Below are positions 35,608 through 42,996 of a stretch of 64,000 nucleotides of DNA, in pieces. Location: the NCBI GenBank assembly GCA_036394075.1, contig DASWFT010000105.1, positions 1 through 64,000 on the forward strand. Reading direction: 5' to 3'. The stretch's first letter is position 1; each line of letters opens with the position of its first letter. The notes below the pieces were generated by a model. The model did no database searches. It saw nothing but the letters and a program-made list of their open reading frames with translations, and was not told the origin of the DNA. A program made the translations under genes and the position numbers. This DNA is from JAWWPY01 sp036394075 (GTDB lineage Bacteria > Actinomycetota > Actinomycetes > Streptosporangiales > Streptosporangiaceae).

Positions 35608-36234
35608 ATGGCTCGATACACGGGCGCGGACTGCAAGCTCTGCCGCCGCGAGAAGATGAAGCTCTTCCTGAAGGGGTCCAAGTGCGATTCGCCCAAGTGC
35701 CCCATCGAGATCCGGCCGTACCCACCGGGTGAGCACGGCCGGAATCGTCCCAAGGAGAGCGAGTACCTGCTCCAGATCAGGGAGAAGCAGAAGGCACGCC
35801 GGGTCTACGGGATCCTCGAGCGCCAGTTCCATGGCTACTACGAGGAGGCCACCCGCAGGCGCGGCAAGACCGGCGAGAACCTGCTCCAGATCCTGGAGAG
35901 CCGCCTTGACAACGTGGTCTACCGGGCCGGATTCGCCAAGAGCCGGGACATGGCCCGCCAGTTGGTCACCCACGGCCACTTCCAGGTCAACGGCAAGAAG
36001 GTGGACATTCCGTCCTACCGGGTCACCGAGAGCGACATCGTCGAAGTAGCGCCCAAGTCCGTGGAGATGACGCCCTTTGTTGTGGCGCGGGCTGAGGTCG
36101 GCGAGCGTCAGGTGCCGGCGTGGATCGAGGTGATCCCGGACAAGATGCGTGTCCTCGTGCACACGCTCCCGGTCCGGGCTCAGATCGACACGCAGGTTCA
36201 GGAGCAGCTCATCGTGGAGCTGTACTCGAAGTAG
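35608..36234 (+). CDS. rpsD: 30S ribosomal protein S4, zinc-type (uS4)
   Basis: Primary 16S rRNA binder and fidelity protein; in many bacteria S4 represses the alpha operon. The 208 residues include C9, C12, C26 and C31 (CKLCRREKMKLF, KCDSPKCP), the four-cysteine zinc form. The S4 domain is near SRLDNVVYRAGFAKSRDMAR. It sits directly between rpsK and rpoA. Confidence 0.97.
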   Translation: MARYTGADCKLCRREKMKLFLKGSKCDSPKCPIEIRPYPPGEHGRNRPKESEYLLQIREKQKARRVYGILERQFHGYYEEATRRRGKTGENLLQILESRLDNVVYRAGFAKSRDMARQLVTHGHFQVNGKKVDIPSYRVTESDIVEVAPKSVEMTPFVVARAEVGERQVPAWIEVIPDKMRVLVHTLPVRAQIDTQVQEQLIVELYSK

Positions 36235-36344
36235 TAACTGCTCGCCGGAGCCGCCGCTGCACGGGCGGCCCGCGGCGGGGGACGGCAGCTGCCGTCAAAA
36301 GGATCGCGACTGTCAAATAGCGGGCGTCGCGGGAAGGGGTAGTA

Positions 36345-37361
36345 ATGCTCATCGCTCAGCGTCCAACTCTCACCGAAGACCAGGTCGACGAGTTCCGGTC
36401 GAGGTTCGTGATCGAGCCTCTCGAGCCGGGATTCGGCTACACGATCGGGAACTCGATCCGGCGTACTCTGCTCTCCTCGATTCCCGGTGCGGCCGTGACC
36501 AGCATCAGGATCGAGGGCGTGCTGCACGAGTTCTCCACCGTGGCCGGCGTCGCCGAGGACGTCACCGACATCATCCTGAACCTCAAGGAACTCGTCGTCT
36601 CGTCCGAGCAGGATGAGCCCGTGGTGATGTACCTGCGTAAGCAGGGCCCCGGGGAAGTCACCGCGGCGGACATCGCGCCGCCGGCCGGCGTGGAAGTGCA
36701 CAACCCGGGTATGCACATCGCCACCTTGAACGGCAAGGGCAAGCTGGAGATGGAGCTGACGGTGGAGCGCGGCCGTGGCTACGTGTCCGCCGCGCAGAAC
36801 AAGCAGCCCGGGCAGGAGATCGGCCGGGTGCCGATCGACTCGATCTACTCGCCGGTCATGCGGGTCACCTACAAGGTCGAGGCGACGCGTGTCGAGCAGC
36901 GGACCGACTTCGACAAGCTCATCCTCGACGTCGAGACCAAGCCGTCCATGCGTCCCCGGGACGCGGTGGCGAGCGCGGGCAAGACCCTCGTCGAGCTCTT
37001 CGGCCTCGCCAGGGAGCTCAACGTGGACGCGGAGGGCATCGACATCGGCCCGTCGCCCACCGACGCGGCCTTGGCCGCGGACCTGGCCCTGCCGATCGAA
37101 GAACTTAACCTAACGGTTCGTTCATACAACTGCCTGAAGCGCGAGGGCATCCACTCCGTGGGCGAACTCGTCGCCCGTAGCGAGCAGGACCTGCTCGACA
37201 TCCGCAACTTCGGCGCGAAGTCGATCGAGGAGGTCAAGCAGAAGCTGACCGACATGGGGCTCGCGCTGAAGGATTCCCCACCGGGATTCGACCCAGGAAG
37301 CGCGGCGGACAGCTACGGCGCCGACGACGACGAGAGCTACGTCGAGACCGAGCAGTACTGA
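36345..37361 (+). CDS. rpoA: DNA-directed RNA polymerase subunit alpha
   Basis: Dimer platform for RNA polymerase assembly. The 338 residues have an N-terminal domain (about 1-230) starting MLIAQRPTLTEDQVDEFRSR with EPLEPGFGYTIGNSIRRTLL, a linker, and a C-terminal domain (about 250-320) with YNCLKREGIHSVGELVARSE and DIRNFGAKSIEEVKQKL that binds UP elements and activators. The C-terminal tail is acidic. rplQ follows after 38 bases. Confidence 0.98.
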   Translation: MLIAQRPTLTEDQVDEFRSRFVIEPLEPGFGYTIGNSIRRTLLSSIPGAAVTSIRIEGVLHEFSTVAGVAEDVTDIILNLKELVVSSEQDEPVVMYLRKQGPGEVTAADIAPPAGVEVHNPGMHIATLNGKGKLEMELTVERGRGYVSAAQNKQPGQEIGRVPIDSIYSPVMRVTYKVEATRVEQRTDFDKLILDVETKPSMRPRDAVASAGKTLVELFGLARELNVDAEGIDIGPSPTDAALAADLALPIEELNLTVRSYNCLKREGIHSVGELVARSEQDLLDIRNFGAKSIEEVKQKLTDMGLALKDSPPGFDPGSAADSYGADDDESYVETEQY

Positions 37362-37399
37362 CGGGCTGGACACTGTACCGAACCTAGGAGAACCTTTCG

Positions 37400-38023
37400 A
37401 TGCCCACGCCCACCAAGGGCCAGCGGATGGGTGGCAGCTCGGCCCACCAGCGGCACATGCTGGCGAACCTGGCCACCGCGCTTTTCGAGCACGGCAAGAT
37501 CACGACGACGGAGGCCAGGGCGCGCCGGCTGCGCCCCTACGCCGAGCGTCTGATCACCTTTGCCAAGCGAGGTGACCTGCACGCCCGCCGCCAAGTGCTC
37601 ACCGTTGTCACCGACAAGGGCGTGGTGCACACGTTGTTCACCGAGATCGGGCCGCGGTTCGAGTCCCGTGACGGCGGATACACGCGGATCACCAAGGTTG
37701 GGCCGCGCAAGGGGGACAACGCCCCTCTGGCGGTTATCGAGCTGGTCAGCGAGGAGGCTGAGGCGAAGCCGCGCCGCCGCCGTGCACGGCGCGCGCAGCC
37801 GAGCCGGACCGCCCGGCCCAAGCCTGCCGCACAGGAGGCTGCCGCGGCCGAAGACGCTGCCGAGGAGCCAGTCGTGGCCGACGCGACTGGCGAGGCGGAA
37901 GGCGGCGACGCCGAAGCCGAGGCCAGTGCGGCCGAGCCTACCGACCAGGCTGACGAGGAGTCGGCTGACAAGGAGTCGGCTGACGACGCGGGCACCAAGT
38001 CGGCGCACAAGGCCGACGACTAG
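37400..38023 (+). CDS. rplQ: 50S ribosomal protein L17 (bL17) with acidic tail
   Basis: Exit-tunnel-side protein. The ATG follows AGGAGAACCTTTCG. MPTPTKGQRMGGSSAHQRHM and the signature ITTTEARARRLRPYAERLIT are clear in about 1-120. Residues 121-207 form a low-complexity extension, basic at first (KPRRRRARRAQ) and then Ala/Glu/Asp-rich with EESADKESADDA repeats, nearly doubling the usual length. Similar though shorter tails are seen in other actinomycete L17 proteins. Confidence 0.96.
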   Translation: MPTPTKGQRMGGSSAHQRHMLANLATALFEHGKITTTEARARRLRPYAERLITFAKRGDLHARRQVLTVVTDKGVVHTLFTEIGPRFESRDGGYTRITKVGPRKGDNAPLAVIELVSEEAEAKPRRRRARRAQPSRTARPKPAAQEAAAAEDAAEEPVVADATGEAEGGDAEAEASAAEPTDQADEESADKESADDAGTKSAHKADD

Positions 38024-38035
38024 CGAGCAGGCTAC

Positions 38036-38064
38036 GAGGGCCCCGGCCGTTGGCCCGGGCCCTC
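38036..38064 (+). terminator. hairpin after rplQ
   Basis: GAGGGCCC pairs with GGGCCCTC, extended by GGCC/GGCC around a GTT loop with one mismatch, 12 bases after rplQ. No T-run follows. Confidence 0.55.
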
Positions 38065-38075
38065 TGGCCGTCGGT

Positions 38076-38222
38076 ATGACCCGCCCGCAAGCCGGCATGG
38101 CCGATCCGGAACCCGGCACGGCCGGCCCGGAACCCGGCACGGCCGGCCCGCAAGTCGGCATGGCTGATCCGGAACTCGGCACGGCCGGCCCAGAACTCGT
38201 CACTGTCGGCCGGGAACTCGGT
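38076..38222 (+). repeat. seven 21-bp tandem units upstream of truA
   Basis: Units run back to back at 21-base spacing from 38076 and share GGCCCGGAACYCGGCACG-type sequence. Read in the truA frame they encode heptads such as TAGPEPG and MADPELG. Several units contain in-frame ATG codons. Confidence 0.85.
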
Positions 38223-38228
38223 ACGGAC

Positions 38229-39131
38229 ATGGACCGTCTGGCGGTCGGCACCGGCCGCCCGGCGGATCCGGGGTCTGTCCGGCTCAGGCTTGACTTGTCC
38301 TACGACGGCTCCGGCTTCTCTGGATGGGCTCGCCAGCCGGGCCAGCGGACTGTCCAGGATGTCGTCGAAGAAGCGCTCGGCCGGTTGCTGCGCATGGCCG
38401 CGTCACCGGCGCTCACCGTGGCCGGCCGGACCGACGCGGGCGTGCACGCCCGCGGACAGGTGGCCCACGTCGATGTGCCCGGCGCATCCTGGTCGCAGAT
38501 AGGCCCCTCCGCAGTGCGCAGGATGTCCCGGCTGCTCCCGGCGGATGTCCGGCTACACCGGATCGGCCCAGCGGCGGACGGCTTCGACGCCAGGTTCTCC
38601 GCCCTGTGGCGGCGGTACTCCTACCGGGTCTGCGACGATCCAGCGGCTGCCGAGCCGCTGCGCAGGCACGACACGCTGTGGTATCGCCACCGGGTCGATG
38701 TCCACGTCATGAATGAGGCCGCCGCGGCCTGCACCGGCGAACACGACTTCGCCGCCTTCTGCCGCCGCCGCGAGGGCGCGACAACCGTACGGGAACTGCT
38801 GCGCCTGGAGTGGGCGCGGACATCCCCGTCGGTGGCCACAGCGACCGTCGTTGCCGATGCGTTCTGCCACAACATGGTGCGCGCATTGATAGGAGCCTTG
38901 CTCAAGGTCGGTGAAGGCAGCAAACCGGCCAGCTGGCCGAGCCGACTGCTCGCGGCCCAGGTCCGTGACCCGGCCGTAACGGTCGCCGCGCCGCACGGAC
39001 TCTGCCTGGAGGAGATCCGGTACCCGGACCCCGCTCAGCTTTCGGAACGGGCCCGGCTCACCCGCCGCCTTCGCACCAGCGCAGCCCGCCCCACCCCCCA
39101 TGGAGTCGATGTGACACCGAGTCCTCTATAG
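38229..39131 (+). CDS. truA: tRNA pseudouridine(38-40) synthase TruA
   Basis: Converts uridines 38-40 of tRNA anticodon arms to pseudouridine. The core begins VRLRLDLSYDGSGFSGWARQ, and GRTDAGVHARGQ carries the catalytic Asp (D69 from the start chosen). DFAAFCRRREGA and FCHNMVRALIGALLKVGEGS follow in family order. I use the ATG at 38229, giving 300 residues. The frame is open through the heptad repeats to an ATG at 38076 (351 residues) and no start has a convincing ribosome-binding site. Position after rplQ is conserved. Confidence 0.9.
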   Translation: MDRLAVGTGRPADPGSVRLRLDLSYDGSGFSGWARQPGQRTVQDVVEEALGRLLRMAASPALTVAGRTDAGVHARGQVAHVDVPGASWSQIGPSAVRRMSRLLPADVRLHRIGPAADGFDARFSALWRRYSYRVCDDPAAAEPLRRHDTLWYRHRVDVHVMNEAAAACTGEHDFAAFCRRREGATTVRELLRLEWARTSPSVATATVVADAFCHNMVRALIGALLKVGEGSKPASWPSRLLAAQVRDPAVTVAAPHGLCLEEIRYPDPAQLSERARLTRRLRTSAARPTPHGVDVTPSPL

Positions 39132-39211
39132 GGGGCACGATGCTCACATCGACCTACTTTGCTCAGCACCGGGCTCGGGGAGCGAGGTCTGCGTCGCGGA
39201 TCGGGACGCTG

Positions 39212-41371
39212 TCAGGGGATCTGCGGTTTCCCGATCACCATGCGGCTGGTGAGGCTCACATTCGCGGTGCCGCTGACCAGGTTGTCCGAGAATGTCTTCA
39301 ACTCGGCGCGCTGGGCCGCCGTTGTCGGCGTGTGCAGGTTCGAGAACTCGGCCCATATCAAGATCAGGTAATGGCCTTTATATACCGCTTCTTCAAGGCC
39401 CGTCCCCTTGGCCAGATTGTGCGTGGGCCCGTGGGCCGCGGGAAGCTGGTCGATGAATTCTGCGGAGCCCGTCGCCTGCCCGGCCCGCTGGGCGGCGGCG
39501 TCATTCACGAGATTGAGCACGCCGATCGTGCCCATGATCTTCTGATCGGTCGTCAGGTAACTGGCCCGCATCACCTGCGTGCAGCCCGCCTTGCCGACGG
39601 CCGACTGGAGCCCTGCCCCGAGCACCGCGGCCGGGCAGTCGCGCCCCGCCTGGTCGATCGTCCTGCTGCCGCTCGTCCCGCCCGAAGAGAACTGGGCCGG
39701 GAACAGTTCGGTAAGCGTGAGCGGAACGGAGTCTTCGCTGCGGGTCGTGATGTGCTTCCAGGGGCCCAGGGACGGCGTGGGGCTGCTGGAAGCCGCCGCC
39801 GTCCGCAATGGCGCGGACACCCGAGGCTGACTGGCCTGCCCTTTGACGAAATGCAGATATGCCACCGTGACCAGGGTGCCCACGGCCAGCACCATCAGGA
39901 TGGGAAACAGCCACACACGGGCACGGCTGGGGGGCTTGCGTGGCTTGCGTCCGAGGGCGGCGGCACGTGATACCCGGGTTCCCGCGGGACTGCCCGGACC
40001 GTCGGCGCCGGTGACCTCGGCGTCCGCCTGGTACCGGCCGGCGGTCTCCGGGCCGGCCGTGAACCTGCCAGTCGTCTCGGCGTCCGCCTGGTACCGGCCG
40101 GCGGTCTCCGGGCCGGCCGTGAACCTGCCAGTGGCCTCCGCATCCGGGACGGCGGTCCCGCGCGCCTCGGTGTCACTGGCGTCCCGGCCGGCTCTGCGCC
40201 CCCCCGGGGACTGCCTGATCGAGCCGGGGAGCGGTTCCCTCGCACCTTCGGCTGGGCCGTTCGCCCAGGCAGTTGGGCCCTGCCCGGGAGCATCAGCCGG
40301 GATGGCCGGCCAGGGGGCGGCAGCGCCACCTTGGGCCAGGGCGGCACCGGTGCCCGCTGCGGCCTGCGGGTCGCTTGGCGGAGCAGTCCATCCGTCACCA
40401 AGCTGGCCCGCGTCGAGGACGGCCCAGGTCTGGGTTGCTGTCATGTCAGCGGACGGATCGCTGACGGCGAGCAGCGAGTACCCCGGTTCTGAGGCCACGT
40501 TTGGCCAGGAGGCCGCCCCTGGACGACCCCCGGGCCCGGCGGAGCGCACGGCGGGAGGGTTCCAGGGCGAGAACTGCCCCGGCGGGTAGACGGGATCCGG
40601 CGCGCCCGGCGCCGGAGGAAAGCCCCGCAGCGGCCCCCTCCCAGCCGGGCCCGTGGTCCGGAACGCCCCCACGCCCCACAGCGAACCACCCGTTCTCGGC
40701 CGGTCACCAGATCGCTGCCCGACACCACCCTGAATCTCATGCTCCAGCCTGCCCGCCGGGCGGCGCCATACGTTCTCCCTGGAGCCGCTGGGCGAGGCCG
40801 GCGTCCCGGTCGGAGCCGGGGTCGGCGGCGTGTGCCGTGGCGCGCGCTGGCCCCCTCGTGCGGGCTGTTGCCCCGCGGAGGCACCCGAATCGGGCCCGGC
40901 ATTCCTGGAATGCCTGCGTCCGCTGGGCGGCGGTCCTTCGGATGCGGGTGGCCTGGCGGATCCAGGTGGCTGGCTGTATCCAGGTGCCGCGGCAGGTCCA
41001 GGTGACTGGGTGTAGCCGGGCGGCGCGGCGGGTCTTGGTGGCGCGGTGGGTCTGGGTGGCCCGGCGGATCCGGGCGGCTCGGTGTATCCAGGTGGCGCGG
41101 CGGATCCGGGTGGCTGGGTGTATCCAGCTGACCCGGCGGGTCTGGGTGGCCGGGCGGATCCGGGCGGCTCGGTGTATCCGGGTGACCCGGCAGGTCCAGG
41201 TGACTGGGTGTATCCGGTCTGCTGGCCGGGTGGCCGGGCGTGCGCCGGTCGTTCCGCGCTCGGAGGCCCCTCTCCGCCGGGCGGCTGCACCGTCGGCGGC
41301 CGGCGTCGCGACGGTCGCTCCGGCCGGCTGTCCGGCGGCGGGCCGATGCCCTCATCACCCGGGTAGCCCAT
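39212..41371 (-). CDS. large proline-rich single-pass membrane protein, function unknown
   Basis: I do not recognise a family. Translating the minus strand from the ATG at 41371 gives 719 residues; codons further upstream would cross the rplM promoter and gene. Residues about 15-140 are Pro/Gly/Ser/Tyr-rich with PGYTQPPGSA-type repeats, followed by more low complexity including tandem GRYQADAE and GRFTAGPETA units. One transmembrane helix (about 486-508) precedes an extracytoplasmic domain (about 510-719) with two cysteines. The layout, long cytosolic low-complexity arm, one helix, outer domain, suggests a cell-envelope role. It is convergent with truA and divergent from rplM. Confidence 0.75.
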   Translation of the reverse strand: MGYPGDEGIGPPPDSRPERPSRRRPPTVQPPGGEGPPSAERPAHARPPGQQTGYTQSPGPAGSPGYTEPPGSARPPRPAGSAGYTQPPGSAAPPGYTEPPGSAGPPRPTAPPRPAAPPGYTQSPGPAAAPGYSQPPGSARPPASEGPPPSGRRHSRNAGPDSGASAGQQPARGGQRAPRHTPPTPAPTGTPASPSGSRENVWRRPAGRLEHEIQGGVGQRSGDRPRTGGSLWGVGAFRTTGPAGRGPLRGFPPAPGAPDPVYPPGQFSPWNPPAVRSAGPGGRPGAASWPNVASEPGYSLLAVSDPSADMTATQTWAVLDAGQLGDGWTAPPSDPQAAAGTGAALAQGGAAAPWPAIPADAPGQGPTAWANGPAEGAREPLPGSIRQSPGGRRAGRDASDTEARGTAVPDAEATGRFTAGPETAGRYQADAETTGRFTAGPETAGRYQADAEVTGADGPGSPAGTRVSRAAALGRKPRKPPSRARVWLFPILMVLAVGTLVTVAYLHFVKGQASQPRVSAPLRTAAASSSPTPSLGPWKHITTRSEDSVPLTLTELFPAQFSSGGTSGSRTIDQAGRDCPAAVLGAGLQSAVGKAGCTQVMRASYLTTDQKIMGTIGVLNLVNDAAAQRAGQATGSAEFIDQLPAAHGPTHNLAKGTGLEEAVYKGHYLILIWAEFSNLHTPTTAAQRAELKTFSDNLVSGTANVSLTSRMVIGKPQIP
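40021..40140 (-). repeat. two 60-bp tandem units in the proline-rich protein gene
   Basis: The blocks at 40021 and 40081 are identical over their first 52 bases at exactly 60-base spacing and encode repeated GRFTAGPETAGRYQADAE on the minus strand. Their near identity implies a recent duplication. Confidence 0.95.
40960..41230 (-). repeat. PGYTQPPGSA-coding repeats
   Basis: Degenerate units of about 30-45 bases (GGTGGCTGGGTGTATCC, GGCGGCTCGGTGTATCC and variants on the plus strand) encode the N-terminal Pro/Tyr repeats of the minus-strand protein. Confidence 0.8.
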
Positions 41372-41489
41372 GCCGTGAGCGTAGCGTTCCAGGCGGGGAA
41401 GCCAGGGCGGGTCCTGTGTATCAGTGCCGCTCGGGCCACCCGCCGGCCAGGCAACGCCGTGGGAACGTGCCGACGCCGTTCGGCTCGCT

Positions 41490-41518
41490 TTGCCGTTCAC
41501 CGCCAGGGCCGGTATCCT
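41490..41518 (+). promoter_or_regulatory. probable rplM-rpsI promoter
   Basis: TTGCCG, 17 bases, TATCCT about 140 bases before rplM. The leader between contains a CCCGC/GCGGG hairpin near 41550. The neighbouring gene is divergent, so the region 41372-41659 serves both. Confidence 0.55.
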
Positions 41519-41659
41519 CTTCAGAGCGTCCATGGCGCGTCTGCATGCCCGCGGTGCCCGCTCAGCGGGGCTGGTTACGCGGCGGCAGAAGCGGCGGACT
41601 CCCGTACCTGGCGGTTGCCCCGGATACGGATCCAAGATTGCCCCACCACGCGAAGGCTT

Positions 41660-42139
41660 ATGACTGTGCGCACATTCAGCCCGAAGGCCGCTGACATCCA
41701 GCATCAGTGGCACGTCATCGACGCCTCCGATGTGGTGCTCGGCCGCCTGGCCAGCCAGGTAGCGATCCTGCTGCGCGGCAAGCACAAGCCGATCTTCGCG
41801 CCCCATGTGGACACGGGCGATTTCGTGATCGTCGTGAACGCGGAGAAGGTAGCCCTCAGCGGCAAGAAGCTGGAAGACAAGCGGGCTTACCGGCATTCCG
41901 GCTATCCCGGCGGGCTGCATTCGATGGCCTATGGTGACTTGCTGGCCAAGCACCCGGAACGGGCGGTGGAGAAGGCGGTCAAGGGCATGCTCCCGAAGAA
42001 CTCGCTGGGCCGGAGCATGCTGCGCAAGCTGAAGGTATACGCGGGCCCGGACCATCCCCATCAGGCGCAGCAGCCCGCGCCATTCGAGATCAAGCAGATC
42101 GCGCAGCAGGCACCGGCTGGCCGCGCGGGCAGCCGGTAA
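41660..42139 (+). CDS. rplM: 50S ribosomal protein L13 (uL13)
   Basis: Early-assembly 50S protein. The 159 residues begin MTVRTFSPKAADIQHQWHVI and contain VLGRLASQVAILLRGKHKPI and YRHSGYPGGLHSMAYGDLLA. The C-terminal extension is Gln/Pro/Ala-rich. A longer in-frame start would read through the promoter and leader. rpsI follows after 97 bases, the conserved pair. Confidence 0.97.
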   Translation: MTVRTFSPKAADIQHQWHVIDASDVVLGRLASQVAILLRGKHKPIFAPHVDTGDFVIVVNAEKVALSGKKLEDKRAYRHSGYPGGLHSMAYGDLLAKHPERAVEKAVKGMLPKNSLGRSMLRKLKVYAGPDHPHQAQQPAPFEIKQIAQQAPAGRAGSR

Positions 42140-42236
42140 GGTCGCTGCCCTGGTCCACAGTGACATCCACTGGGGTACCCGGAGGCGACCCGGCGCATCG
42201 ATGAGAAGCCGATGAGGAAGTACGAGGAAGGAAACC

Positions 42237-42767
42237 GTGGCTGAGTCCACTGGCACGCAGGCGCTCGCAGAAGACGCTGGCGTGGAAACGGCAGAAACCG
42301 CCGCGGAGCACGTGTCGGAATACACCACCGAGACGACGGCGGACGCCGAGGCGCGCCAGGCGGCGCGCAAGCCGGTGGTGACCGGCAGCGCACTCGCCAC
42401 GGGCCGTCGCAAGGAAGCGATCGCGCGGGTCCGCATCGCCCCGGGCAGCGGGCAGTGGCGGATCAACGACCGGTCGCTGGACGACTTTTTCCCGAACAAG
42501 GTTCACCAGCAGCTCATCAGTGAGCCTTTCGTCAGCCTGGGGGCTGACAACCAGTTCGACGTCGTCGCGCGGATCACCGGCGGCGGTGTCACCGGTCAGG
42601 CGGGCGCGCTGCGGCTGGGGATCGCGCGCGCCTTGATTCTGGTCGACCCGGAGAACAGGCTGACCCTGAAGCGGGCCGGTTTCCTGACCCGCGACGCGCG
42701 GGTCAAGGAGCGTAAGAAGTACGGCTTGAAGAAGGCCAGGAAGGCGCCGCAGTACTCGAAGCGCTGA
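42237..42767 (+). CDS. rpsI: 30S ribosomal protein S9 (uS9)
   Basis: Its C-terminal arginine tail reaches P-site tRNA. It has 176 residues from a GTG after GAGGAAGTACGAGGAAGGAAACC. Residues 1-48 are an acidic Glu/Thr/Ala extension absent in E. coli. ATGRRKEAIARVRIAPGSGQ, VTGQAGALRLGIARALI and the tail KKARKAPQYSKR are the family elements. Confidence 0.97.
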   Translation: MAESTGTQALAEDAGVETAETAAEHVSEYTTETTADAEARQAARKPVVTGSALATGRRKEAIARVRIAPGSGQWRINDRSLDDFFPNKVHQQLISEPFVSLGADNQFDVVARITGGGVTGQAGALRLGIARALILVDPENRLTLKRAGFLTRDARVKERKKYGLKKARKAPQYSKR

Positions 42768-42801
42768 CCAGACCGGCGTGCAAAGCGGCTGGCAAACCCC
42801 T

Positions 42802-42970
42802 CAGACCACTAGTGGTCTGTCAGCGGAGTCCTTTGAGCGAACGGCGGTCAGGTGGGTGCATCGCAAGGCGGAGGAGGAGCCGATAGCGGAGCTATCGGTG
42901 ACGACGACAACGCCGCGAGGTGCCCACCTGGGCGACGTGCAGCCAAAAAGTACTCCGCTGACGGATCACT
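42802..42970. mobile_element. 160-bp inverted-repeat element (MITE-like or structured RNA)
   Basis: Between rpsI and glmM. 42811-42829 and 42952-42970 are 19-base inverted repeats with two differences (both G-U compatible in RNA). Nested inside are CAGGTGGG/CCCACCTG (42849-42856, 42923-42930), TCGC-GGCG with CGCCGCGA (42861-42870, 42911-42918) and an apical CCGATAGC-GGA-GCTATCGG hairpin (42880-42898). The left end overlaps a perfect 18-bp palindrome, CAGACCACTAGTGGTCTG (42802-42819). No transposase is present. It could be a non-autonomous transposon remnant or a long structured RNA; a spurious 64-codon frame across it is not credible as protein. Confidence 0.6.
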
Positions 42971-42996
42971 GAGCACGGAATACGGGGGCACGTCTG

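Noticed and set aside
40960..41230. Possible CRISPR or satellite array
   Set aside because: Degenerate coding repeats for a Pro/Tyr-rich protein arm; no spacers.
42778..42972. 64-codon frame between rpsI and glmM
   Set aside because: It lies wholly within the nested inverted-repeat element and has no ribosome-binding site.
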